DNA of 64,000 bases, taken from Thioclava sp. ES.031. GTDB taxonomy: Bacteria; Pseudomonadota; Alphaproteobacteria; Rhodobacterales; Rhodobacteraceae. Both the position numbers and the translations under genes were made by a program. Shown here one piece after another: positions 8,646 through 16,316 of the stretch. Below the pieces are notes generated by a model. It made no database searches. It was not told the origin of the DNA and worked only from the letters and a program-made list of their open reading frames with translations. The stretch lies in contig NZ_PDJO01000001.1 of NCBI RefSeq assembly GCF_002563775.1, forward strand, positions 3,350,501-3,414,500, given 5' to 3'. Position 1 is the first letter of the stretch. The number at the start of each line of letters is the position of its first letter.

Positions 8646-10475
8646 TCAGCTCATCGCGCCTTTGCCATGTCCGGCGGCCGATTGCATGGTCCGCACCACG
8701 ACGAACGCGTCCCGCAGGTGGGAGCGTTCGAAGTCGGACAGGTCCGACGGTGCGAGATAATTGTCAGGTTTGCGCCCCGAACGGGCCAGATGCGCCTGGT
8801 TCTCCAGCCGCATCGACGCGATCAGGTCATAGGCCTCGACCAGATCGCGCGCGCCGGAATGGCTCAGCACGCCGGCATGCTCGGCCTCGATCAGACGGGC
8901 GCGGGTGTTCACTTCGGGCAAGCGGCCCTGAAGCGCATAGATGCGGGCCAGATCGGTCACCGGGACCACGCCGTTATGCTTCATGTCGATATGGTTGCGA
9001 TGCTCGCCCGAGCGGATCGTGGCGAAGCCCCGGATCAGGCCCAGCGGCGGATGATGCTTGAGGCTGTTGGCAATCATATGGGCCACGAAGATCGAGTTCT
9101 TCGACGCCTTCGCCAGGGTCTCTTCCTGCAACTGCTGGAACAGCCCCGCCCCGTTGCCGCCGATCGCGCGCAGATCGAACATCACCGAGGCGAGCATCTG
9201 CGCCTCGGGGTTGGGCTTGGCGATCCAGCCGTTGAAATAGTCCCGCCAGACGCGGACCGGCTGACACCAGCGCGGGTTCGTCGCCATCATGTCGCCCGGG
9301 CAATAGACGTAGCCGCAGGCATCCAGCCCGTCCGAGACGATCTTCGCGAGCTGGCGGAAATACTCCATATCCGCCTCGGTCACGGCATCATCGAGGATCA
9401 GGCAATTGTCCTGATCGGAGACCCCGGTCTGCTCTTGGCGCCCCTGCGAGCCGCAGGCCAGCCACAGATAGGGCACCGGCGGCGGCCCCAGCGCCTCCTC
9501 GGCCATCTTCAGCAGGCGGCGCGTGACCGCATCGGCGATATCGGTGATCAGACGGGTGATGACCTCATGCGCGTGATGCCCGCCCACGAGCTGCACCAGA
9601 AGCTGCGGGATGCGCGCGGTGACGGCGGCCATTTCCGGCACGGTCTCGGCGCCCGCCACATCGCGGATCAGCACGGCCGAGCTGACCGCCTGAAAGCGGG
9701 TCAGATCGGTCTGGGTGATCATGCCTACGAAGCGCCCGCGATCGGTGATCGGCAGGTGACCGACGCGCTTTTCCAGCATGACATGCAGAAGGTCCGTGCC
9801 CAGCCCCTCGGGGGTCAGCGTCACCGGATCGGGCGTCATCACCTCGCCCACGGGCGTATCGGGCGCGCGGCCTTCGGCCAGAACCTTGTTCGACAGATCG
9901 CGCACCGTGACGATGCCCAACAGCCCACCCTCGCCATCGGTCACGCCGAGCGAGGAAATATGCGCATCGCGCATCTGCCGCGCAGCCTCGGTCACGGTGG
10001 TCTCGGGCGCGCAGCCCATCGGCTCCTGCGCCAGCAGGTCAGCGATCTTCATCGTCGCGATGGAATTGGTGCGGGTCTCGCCACCGCGCACCCGGTTGAA
10101 GAAGCGCGCGAAGGCGGGGGTGTTTTGCGACAGCTCGCGGAACTCTTCGACCGGCAGCTCCAGCAGCACGGTCTCGGCGGTCGTGCGCGCGGTGGTCGCG
10201 GCCAGACCGTCGCGCATCAGCCCGCGCTCGCCAAAGGTGTTGCGCGCGCCGAGGATCGAGACCAGCGCCCCGTTCTGATCGGTGACTTCGACCGCTCCGC
10301 GCTTGATCAGGTAGATGCCCTTGAGCGGCTCGCGATAGGAATAGACGGTTTCGCCTGCGGGCAATTCTCTGCGGCGGAAGGAACTGGCGACATGCTCCAG
10401 CTCGTTGCGCGACAGATTGTCGTAAGGGTGGACGCCTTCGAGAAATGCGAGGATCGGGGTCAGATCGGCGGCCAT
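8646..10475 (-). CDS. cNMP-binding/CBS-pair/DUF294 putative nucleotidyltransferase
   Basis: A 609-residue regulator of the COG2905 type. The order is a cyclic-nucleotide-binding-like domain (about 10-120), a CBS pair (about 142-265), a DUF294 GlnD-like nucleotidyltransferase (about 290-430) and a DUF294 C-terminal helical domain (about 450-600). The nucleotidyltransferase active site is preserved: GSQGRQE (342-348) and SDQD with D354 and D356, plus a candidate third acidic residue in MFDLR (D434). Family members commonly sit beside acs and acetate-type symporters, as here. CBS domains usually bind adenine nucleotides, so the protein could sense AMP made by Acs. The target of nucleotidyl transfer is not known. 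Confidence 0.88.
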   Translation of the reverse strand: MAADLTPILAFLEGVHPYDNLSRNELEHVASSFRRRELPAGETVYSYREPLKGIYLIKRGAVEVTDQNGALVSILGARNTFGERGLMRDGLAATTARTTAETVLLELPVEEFRELSQNTPAFARFFNRVRGGETRTNSIATMKIADLLAQEPMGCAPETTVTEAARQMRDAHISSLGVTDGEGGLLGIVTVRDLSNKVLAEGRAPDTPVGEVMTPDPVTLTPEGLGTDLLHVMLEKRVGHLPITDRGRFVGMITQTDLTRFQAVSSAVLIRDVAGAETVPEMAAVTARIPQLLVQLVGGHHAHEVITRLITDIADAVTRRLLKMAEEALGPPPVPYLWLACGSQGRQEQTGVSDQDNCLILDDAVTEADMEYFRQLAKIVSDGLDACGYVYCPGDMMATNPRWCQPVRVWRDYFNGWIAKPNPEAQMLASVMFDLRAIGGNGAGLFQQLQEETLAKASKNSIFVAHMIANSLKHHPPLGLIRGFATIRSGEHRNHIDMKHNGVVPVTDLARIYALQGRLPEVNTRARLIEAEHAGVLSHSGARDLVEAYDLIASMRLENQAHLARSGRKPDNYLAPSDLSDFERSHLRDAFVVVRTMQSAAGHGKGAMS

Positions 10476-10498
10476 GATCTTGTCCTTTGGGTGGTGGC

Positions 10499-10559
10499 GG
10501 CGCCCCGAGGGGCGCCTGCCGAAGATTCAGAGGTCGGGACGAGGTTACCCCCCGTCCCG
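10499..10559 (-). other. Two hairpins between symporter and DUF294 genes
   Basis: GGCGCCCC (10499-10506) pairs with GGGGCGCC (10509-10516). CGGGACG (10535-10541) pairs with CGTCCCG (10553-10559). No strong T-run follows on the minus strand. They probably stabilise the upstream symporter transcript or reduce read-through into the regulatory genes. Confidence 0.5.
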
Positions 10560-10569
10560 CGCCGCTGTC

Positions 10570-12309
10570 TTAGTGGTCGACTGCCGCACCGGCGCCTTTC
10601 GGCACGCGGATCGACTCGACGAGTTCCTGGATATCTTCCGGGGTCTCCTTGGTCGCGTTCGACACGAAGTAGGCCACGATGAAGTTCAGGACCGCGCCGA
10701 TCACCCCGAAGGAGGTCGACTTGATCGAGAGGATCATCGGCTGGGCATCCGTGAACGTGTTGGTGCCCGGGATGAAGAACCAGCCCTTGTGCAGGAAGAT
10801 GTAGATCAGCGTGGTCGCGAGACCCGTGAGCATACCTGCAACAGCCCCGGTGTTGTTGATGCGCTTCGTGAAGATGCCCATCATCAGTGCCGGGAAGATC
10901 GACGACGCTGCCAGACCGAAGGCCAGAGCCACCGTCTGTGCCGCGAAGCCGGGCGGGTTCAGACCCAGATAGGTCGCCACGACGATCGCCACGGCCATCG
11001 AGATACGGGCGGCCAGAAGCTCGCCTTTTTCCGAGATGCCCGGGTTGATCTGCGACTTGATCAGGTCGTGCGAGACCGCCGACGAGATCGCCATCAGAAG
11101 ACCAGCCGCCGTCGACAGAGCCGCAGCCAGACCACCGGCCGCCACCAGCGCGATCACCCAACCCGGCAGGTTGGCGATCTCGGGGTTGGCGAGCGTGATG
11201 ATGTCGCGGTTCACGGTCAGTTCGTTTGCGTCGCTCGCATTGTACTCGATGCGGCCGTCGCCGTTCTTGTCGTCGAAGGACAGAAGACCGGTCTGGGCCC
11301 AGTTACGCACCCAAGCGAGGTTCTGGTCGTTCTCGATCGCGGTCATTTCCACGGCCGGCTCGGTCACGCCATTCGGGTAGAAGGTCGAAACGAGGTTCAG
11401 ACGCGCCATTGCACCCACAGCCGGAGCGGTCAGGTAGAGAAGCGCGATGAACACCAGCGCCCAGCCCGCCGAGGAACGCGCGTCGGCGACCTTCGGAACG
11501 GTGAAGAAGCGCACGATGACGTGCGGCAGACCGGCGGTACCGATCATCAGCGTCATGGTGAACAGGAACATGTTCAGCGTGGTGTCATGCTGACCCGTGT
11601 AGGACTTGAAGCCCAGTGCCTCGACGGTGTCGTTCAGCGTCGACAGGATCGGCGCGCCGGTGTTGACGTCGTTCGAGAACAGGCCAAGACCCGGGATCGG
11701 GTTGCCGGTCAGCTGCAGCGAGATGAAGATCGCCGGGATGGTGTAGGCGATGATCAGCACGACGTACTGAGCCACCTGCGTGTAGGTGATGCCCTTCATG
11801 CCGCCCAGAACCGCGTAGAGGAACACGATCGCCGCGCCGATGAACAGGCCGGTGGTGTTGTCCACTTCGAGGAAGCGCGAGAACGCAACGCCCACACCGG
11901 TCATCTGACCGATAACGTAGGTGATCGACGCAACGATGAGGCAGATAACGGCCACGGTGCGCGCGGTTTGCGAATAGAAACGGTCGCCGATGAATTCCGG
12001 CACGGTGAACTTGCCAAACTTGCGCAGATAGGGCGCAAGCAGCATGGCCAGAAGCACGTAGCCACCGGTCCAGCCCATCAGGTAGACCGAGGTGTCGTAG
12101 CCGCCGAAGGCGATGAGGCCAGCCATCGAGATGAACGACGCGGCCGACATCCAGTCAGCGCCCGTAGCCATACCGTTGACGACCGGGTGAACGCCGCGAC
12201 CCGCGGCGTAGAATTCCGACGTGGAACCCGCACGGGCCCAGATCGCGATGCCGATGTAGAGCACGAAAGTCGCGCCGACCACCAGCAGGTTGAGGGTAAA
12301 CTGATCCAT
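10570..12309 (-). CDS. Sodium:solute symporter, VC_2705/ActP-like (acetate-type)
   Basis: A 579-residue SSS-family transporter with about 13 hydrophobic segments. The signature blocks are the N-terminal FYAAGRGVHPVVNGMATGADWMSAASF and the later GLAAALSTAAGLLMAISSAV Na+-site region. A hydrophilic loop contains a calcium-type motif DDKNGDGRI (346-354). The adjacent DUF4212 protein is the usual small partner of this subfamily. With acs in the same operon, uptake of acetate or another short monocarboxylate is likely. ATG 12309 has GGGAGGAGAGAGGGA just upstream. Confidence 0.9.
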   Translation of the reverse strand: MDQFTLNLLVVGATFVLYIGIAIWARAGSTSEFYAAGRGVHPVVNGMATGADWMSAASFISMAGLIAFGGYDTSVYLMGWTGGYVLLAMLLAPYLRKFGKFTVPEFIGDRFYSQTARTVAVICLIVASITYVIGQMTGVGVAFSRFLEVDNTTGLFIGAAIVFLYAVLGGMKGITYTQVAQYVVLIIAYTIPAIFISLQLTGNPIPGLGLFSNDVNTGAPILSTLNDTVEALGFKSYTGQHDTTLNMFLFTMTLMIGTAGLPHVIVRFFTVPKVADARSSAGWALVFIALLYLTAPAVGAMARLNLVSTFYPNGVTEPAVEMTAIENDQNLAWVRNWAQTGLLSFDDKNGDGRIEYNASDANELTVNRDIITLANPEIANLPGWVIALVAAGGLAAALSTAAGLLMAISSAVSHDLIKSQINPGISEKGELLAARISMAVAIVVATYLGLNPPGFAAQTVALAFGLAASSIFPALMMGIFTKRINNTGAVAGMLTGLATTLIYIFLHKGWFFIPGTNTFTDAQPMILSIKSTSFGVIGAVLNFIVAYFVSNATKETPEDIQELVESIRVPKGAGAAVDH

Positions 12310-12330
12310 GTCCCTCTCTCCTCCCTGAGA

Positions 12331-12588
12331 TTATTCTTCGACGCCGTGCTCGCGGTCCAGTTTGTTCATCCGCCACGCATAGGTGAAGATGAGCACCAGG
12401 AACACGAGGATCGAACCTTGCTGGGCGAACCAGAAGCCAAGATCAGTGCCACCAATTTTGATGCCTGCCAGCATCGGGCGCAGCAGGATGCCGAAGCCGA
12501 AGGACACGATGAACCAGATCACCAGAGAAATCTGGATGGTCCGGATATTCGCCTTCCAATAGGCGTTGGACGAGGATTTGTCCGCCAT
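12331..12588 (-). CDS. DUF4212 small membrane subunit of the symporter
   Basis: An 85-residue protein with two membrane helices (about 18-40 and 52-73). The family-typical opening YWKANIRTIQISLVIWF is present, as is the GFWFAQQGSILVFLVLIF helix. DUF4212 proteins are encoded directly upstream of VC_2705-type symporters and are thought to form part of the transporter, in analogy to YjcH with ActP. ATG 12588 was chosen because AGGGAG lies about nine bases upstream; the longer frame has no homology. It is separated from the symporter by 21 bp. Confidence 0.88.
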   Translation of the reverse strand: MADKSSSNAYWKANIRTIQISLVIWFIVSFGFGILLRPMLAGIKIGGTDLGFWFAQQGSILVFLVLIFTYAWRMNKLDREHGVEE

Positions 12589-12618
12589 GAGACTAACTCC
12601 CTTTAGTTTCTCTCCAGA

Positions 12619-12637
12619 CGGGCCCCTCATGGGCCCG
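12619..12637 (-). other. Palindrome between adk and DUF4212
   Basis: CGGGCCC (12619-12625) and GGGCCCG (12631-12637) form a 7-bp hairpin with a short loop in the 63-bp gap between adk and the transporter genes. No T-run follows, so it more likely affects mRNA stability than termination. Confidence 0.4.
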
Positions 12638-12651
12638 CCCCTCCCCAAAAT

Positions 12652-13347
12652 TCAGGCCGAGACGCGCTTTACGATCGACCCAAGGCCCGAGGCGATCTCG
12701 TCGATGGAGCCCATCGCGTCGATCTCCTCGAGAACACCGAGCGCCTTGTAATGGGCGATCAGCGGTGCCGTTTGCGCGTGGTAGGCCTCCAGCCTCGCGC
12801 GCGCCGTCTCGGCATTGTCGTCGGCCCGGCGTTTGAATTCCGTGCCGCCGCATTTGTCGCAAACACCCGCAACTTCGGGCTGTTTGAACTCGTCGTGATA
12901 CCCCTCGCCGCATTTGGCGCAGGTGTATCGGCCGGCGACGCGGGCGATCATCGCCTCGTCATCGACCTCCAGACTGATCGCTGCGGTCACCGACTGGCCA
13001 TTCTCCTCCAGAAGACCGTCGAGCGCCGCAGCCTGACCGGCGGTGCGCGGGAACCCGTCGAGGATCACCCCTTTCGCAACATCCGGTTCAGCCATGCGAT
13101 CTTGCAGGATCGCCAGAACGATCTCGTCCGAGACGAGACCGCCCTCCTCCATCACCGCTTTCGCGGCGAGACCGGCCTCGGTGCCCTGAGACACCGCGGC
13201 CCGCAGAAGATCGCCCGTCGAGAGCTGCACGAGGCCGAAGGTCTCTTCGAGCATCCGCGCCTGCGTGCCCTTGCCCGCACCCGGAGGGCCGAGAAGGATA
13301 AGAACGGCAGGCTTGGTCTGCGTCATCGTCGTGCTGTCCGACATCAT
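12652..13347 (-). CDS. adk: Adenylate kinase (long form with cysteine LID) in the acs operon
   Basis: Interconverts AMP plus ATP with two ADP. The P-loop GPPGAGKGT is at 20-28, and STGDLLR and DGFPRT form the AMP site. The LID carries four cysteines as CAKC and CDKC, the zinc-binding arrangement. The 231-residue length fits the long form. It overlaps the acs stop (ATGATG start cluster), so it is made together with acetyl-CoA synthetase, which releases AMP. In related genomes the housekeeping adk lies in the ribosomal-protein operon, so this is probably a second, acetate-linked copy; that needs the whole genome to confirm. Confidence 0.93.
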   Translation of the reverse strand: MMSDSTTMTQTKPAVLILLGPPGAGKGTQARMLEETFGLVQLSTGDLLRAAVSQGTEAGLAAKAVMEEGGLVSDEIVLAILQDRMAEPDVAKGVILDGFPRTAGQAAALDGLLEENGQSVTAAISLEVDDEAMIARVAGRYTCAKCGEGYHDEFKQPEVAGVCDKCGGTEFKRRADDNAETARARLEAYHAQTAPLIAHYKALGVLEEIDAMGSIDEIASGLGSIVKRVSA

Positions 13348-15311
13348 TTGTTCCCGCGATTTTCGATCAGATCATCGACGACCGACGGATCGGCCAGCGT
13401 CGAGGTGTCCCCAAGGCTGCCGAAATCGTTCTCGGCGATCTTGCGCAGGATGCGGCGCATGATCTTGCCCGAACGGGTCTTCGGCAGGCCCGGCGCCCAT
13501 TGGATGATATCGGGCTTGGCGATCGGACCGATCTCGGTGCGGACCCACTTCTCGAGCTCCTTGCGAAGCTCATCGGACGGTTCGACATCGTTCATCAGCG
13601 TGACATAGGCATAGATGCCCTGACCCTTCAGCTCGTGCGGGTAGCCCACCACGGCAGCCTCGGCCACGGCCTGATGCGCGACCAGCGCGGATTCGACTTC
13701 CGCCGTGCCCATGCGGTGACCCGAGACGTTGATCACGTCATCGACGCGGCCGGTGATCCAGTAGTAGCCATCGCTGTCGCGGCGGCAGCCGTCACCGGTG
13801 AAGTAATAGCCCTTGTACTGGCTGAAATAGGTCTCCTGGAAACGCTCGTGGTCGCCCCAGATGGTGCGCATCTGGCCCGGCCAGCTGTCCGAGATGCAGA
13901 GTACGCCTTCGGTCTCGGTCTCGTCCTGCTTCACCGCGGTCTGCGGATCGAGCACGACCGGCTTCACGCCGAAGAATGGACGGGTCGCCGAGCCGGGCTT
14001 CGTGGGCGTCGCCCCCGGAAGCGGGGTCAGCATGTGGCCGCCGGTCTCGGTCTGCCAGAACGTGTCGACGATCGGGCATTTGCCCTTTCCGACGTATTTG
14101 TCGTACCAGGCCCAGGCTTCGGGGTTGATCGGCTCACCGACCGAGCCCAGCACCTTGAGATCGGACAGATCGTATTTCTCGACCCATTCCGGCCCTTGGC
14201 CCATCAGCGAGCGGATCGCGGTGGGCGCGGTGTAGAACTGGTTGACCTTGTGCTTTTCGCATACGGCCCAGAACCGGCCCGCATCCGGATAGGTCGGCAC
14301 GCCTTCGAACATGATCGTGGTCGCGCCATTCGCGAGCGGCCCGTAGACGATGTAGCTGTGGCCGGTGACCCAGCCCACATCGGCGGTGCACCAGAACACG
14401 TCGCCATCGTGGTAGTCGAACGTGTATTGCATCGTCATCGCGGCGTAGACGAGATAGCCGCCGGTGGTATGCACGACGCCCTTCGGCTTGCCGGTCGAGC
14501 CCGAGGTGTAAAGGATGAACAGCGGATCTTCCGCATTCATCGGACGCGGCGGACATTCGGGCGAGACGTTCTCCATCATCGCCTTCACGTCGACATCGCG
14601 ACCGTCGATCCACGAGGTCTGGTCGCCAGTGTGCTTCACGACGAGGCAACGCACCTTGTCCGAGCAGTGCAGCAGCGCGGCGTCGGCATTCGCCTTGAGC
14701 GGCGTGCGGCGGCCACCGCGCGGGGCGGTGTCGGCGGTGATGACGACCTTGGCGCCCGAGTCGTTGACCCGGTTGGCCAGCGCGTCGGGCGAGAAGCCCG
14801 CGAAGACGATCGAGTGGATCGCGCCGATACGCGCACAGGCGAGCATCGCGTAAGCCGCTTCCGGGATCATCGGCAGATAGATCACGACGCGGTCGCCGCG
14901 CATCACGCCCTGGCTCGAAAGCACGTTGGCGAAGCGGTTCACCTTCTCGGACAGCTCCTTATAGGTGATGTGCTGCGCCGGGGTTTCCGGATCGTCGGGC
15001 TCGAAGATGATCGCGGTCTGGTCGCCGCGCGTGGCGAGGTGACGGTCGATACAGTTCACGCTGGCGTTCAGCACGCCGTCCTCGAACCATTTGATATCGA
15101 CATGGCCGAAGGTGAAATCGGTGTTCTTCACCTTGGTATACGGCGTGATCCAGTCGAGGCGCTTGCCCTCGCGGCCCCAGAACTTCTCCGGATCGGTGAT
15201 CGATTCCTGATACATCTCGCGATATTTCGCGGCGTCGGCATGGGCGTTCTCGAAGCCCGGCGGGACCTCTTTGACCTCTGGAACCTGAGTCACCTTGTCT
15301 TGCGCAGTCAT
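13344..15311 (-). CDS. acs: Acetyl-CoA synthetase (AMP-forming)
   Basis: Activates acetate to acetyl-CoA through acetyl-AMP. The 655-residue ANL-family enzyme shows the P-loop-like [12 protein letters not shown], the adenylate motif [10 protein letters not shown], the hinge region YYITGR-like [11 protein letters not shown], and the C-terminal [12 protein letters not shown] with the lysine that is regulated by acetylation in known Acs proteins. ATG 15311 is preceded by GGGAGGAAG at a proper distance, which favours it over the extended frame. It heads the operon continuing with adk, DUF4212 and the symporter. Confidence 0.97.
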   Translation of the reverse strand: MTAQDKVTQVPEVKEVPPGFENAHADAAKYREMYQESITDPEKFWGREGKRLDWITPYTKVKNTDFTFGHVDIKWFEDGVLNASVNCIDRHLATRGDQTAIIFEPDDPETPAQHITYKELSEKVNRFANVLSSQGVMRGDRVVIYLPMIPEAAYAMLACARIGAIHSIVFAGFSPDALANRVNDSGAKVVITADTAPRGGRRTPLKANADAALLHCSDKVRCLVVKHTGDQTSWIDGRDVDVKAMMENVSPECPPRPMNAEDPLFILYTSGSTGKPKGVVHTTGGYLVYAAMTMQYTFDYHDGDVFWCTADVGWVTGHSYIVYGPLANGATTIMFEGVPTYPDAGRFWAVCEKHKVNQFYTAPTAIRSLMGQGPEWVEKYDLSDLKVLGSVGEPINPEAWAWYDKYVGKGKCPIVDTFWQTETGGHMLTPLPGATPTKPGSATRPFFGVKPVVLDPQTAVKQDETETEGVLCISDSWPGQMRTIWGDHERFQETYFSQYKGYYFTGDGCRRDSDGYYWITGRVDDVINVSGHRMGTAEVESALVAHQAVAEAAVVGYPHELKGQGIYAYVTLMNDVEPSDELRKELEKWVRTEIGPIAKPDIIQWAPGLPKTRSGKIMRRILRKIAENDFGSLGDTSTLADPSVVDDLIENRGNK

Positions 15312-15734
15312 GAGCTTCCTCCCAGCAATTTCGCATTGCGGCACGGCGTGTCCGCATGTCGCCCGCGTGATAGTGCAGGCCCTCTACCCCGCGCCACTGT
15401 AACTCAAAGGTTAAGATTCATGTAACCCCCTTTATACACTACATATTTCTGTAAATTTTTTGACACCGATTGCGCTAACGCTGTAAATGCACGGAAATGA
15501 GGCAGAAAATAGGCGAGCTAATTCAAGTGCTTGCCTGTAGCGTTTCCGCTCGGACCCAACTGAATTTGAAAATCGACCGCACGGTTAAAATCATGCCGCA
15601 ACCGCGATGAGGCGAATCGGAGGCTCCGAATGATTCGGCGCGCGGCCTGCCGTAACGGCATCCTGTGGATAACTTCGGCGATTGTCGCCCGCAGGCCCGC
15701 GCCCTACCATCGCGCCGCCTTGAAGGAGCCACCC
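15312..15734 (-). promoter_or_regulatory. acs: acs upstream region with AT-rich core and phased direct repeats
   Basis: About 420 bases with no credible gene. The stretch 15410-15490 is far more AT-rich than its surroundings. It contains two exact copies of CTGTAAAT (15449-15456 and 15481-15488) starting 32 bp apart, about three helical turns. A GCGCTAACGC palindrome-like element lies between them. This is the likely activator and promoter region for acs on the minus strand. I cannot assign -35/-10 boxes with confidence. The right end also serves the divergent gene at 15735. Confidence 0.5.
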
Positions 15735-16232
15735 ATGCCGCAGCCGACGCCAACCACCAACCCGATCCGCCCCACGGATGCCGAGGCCCGTGCCTTGGCG
15801 CAAAGCCTGATCCGTGAAGCCCGGTTCGGGGCGCTTGGCACGCTCGACCCGGATACAGGCGCGCCGGTCGTAACGCGCGTCGCCCTCGGCCCCGGCCCTC
15901 AGGGAGAGCTGTTAACCTTCGTTTCCAGCCTCGCGGCGCACACGACAGCCCTGCTCCGGGACCGCCGGGCCGGGTTGCTGCTGGGCGAGCCCGGCGCGAA
16001 AGGCGACCCGCTCACTCATCCCCGCCTCTCGCTGCAGGTAGAGGCGCATGCCATCCACCGCGACGCCCCCGCCTTCCCGGCGATGCGCGAGCGCTGGCTC
16101 TCGGATCATCCGAAATCGAAGCTCTATATCGACCTGCCCGATTTCTTCTTCTTCGATCTCCGCGCGACCTCGGCGACTCTCAATGGCGGCTTCGGCCGCG
16201 CCTTTCGCCTGACGCCCGCAGACCTGACATAA
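15735..16232 (+). CDS. Pyridoxamine 5'-phosphate oxidase-like split-barrel protein (HugZ-type)
   Basis: A 165-residue flavin-type split-barrel protein. The N-terminal block ALAQSLIREARFGALGTLDPDTG is the standard opening, followed by PVVTRVAL and a SLQVEAHAI strand. The family includes FMN-binding oxidoreductases and HugZ heme oxygenases; this short form lacks the C-terminal HugZ extension, so heme degradation cannot be claimed. ATG 15735 has AAGGAG seven bases upstream and is preferred over a longer frame from 15630. It is a single gene, divergent from acs. Confidence 0.8.
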   Translation: MPQPTPTTNPIRPTDAEARALAQSLIREARFGALGTLDPDTGAPVVTRVALGPGPQGELLTFVSSLAAHTTALLRDRRAGLLLGEPGAKGDPLTHPRLSLQVEAHAIHRDAPAFPAMRERWLSDHPKSKLYIDLPDFFFFDLRATSATLNGGFGRAFRLTPADLT

Positions 16233-16316
16233 AAACAGCGCGCGGGACTTTCGCCCCACGCGCCGCCTTGCCGATCCGCCCGCCCCGGCCCGGATCGACC
16301 CCGCCCTTGCATCCCG

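Noticed and set aside
8037..10682. Long plus-strand open frame of about 880 codons opposite the DUF294 gene
   Set aside because: Antisense reading of a well-supported gene; no recognisable domain.
13500..15425. Long plus-strand frame opposite acs
   Set aside because: Antisense shadow of acs, which has all ANL-ligase motifs.
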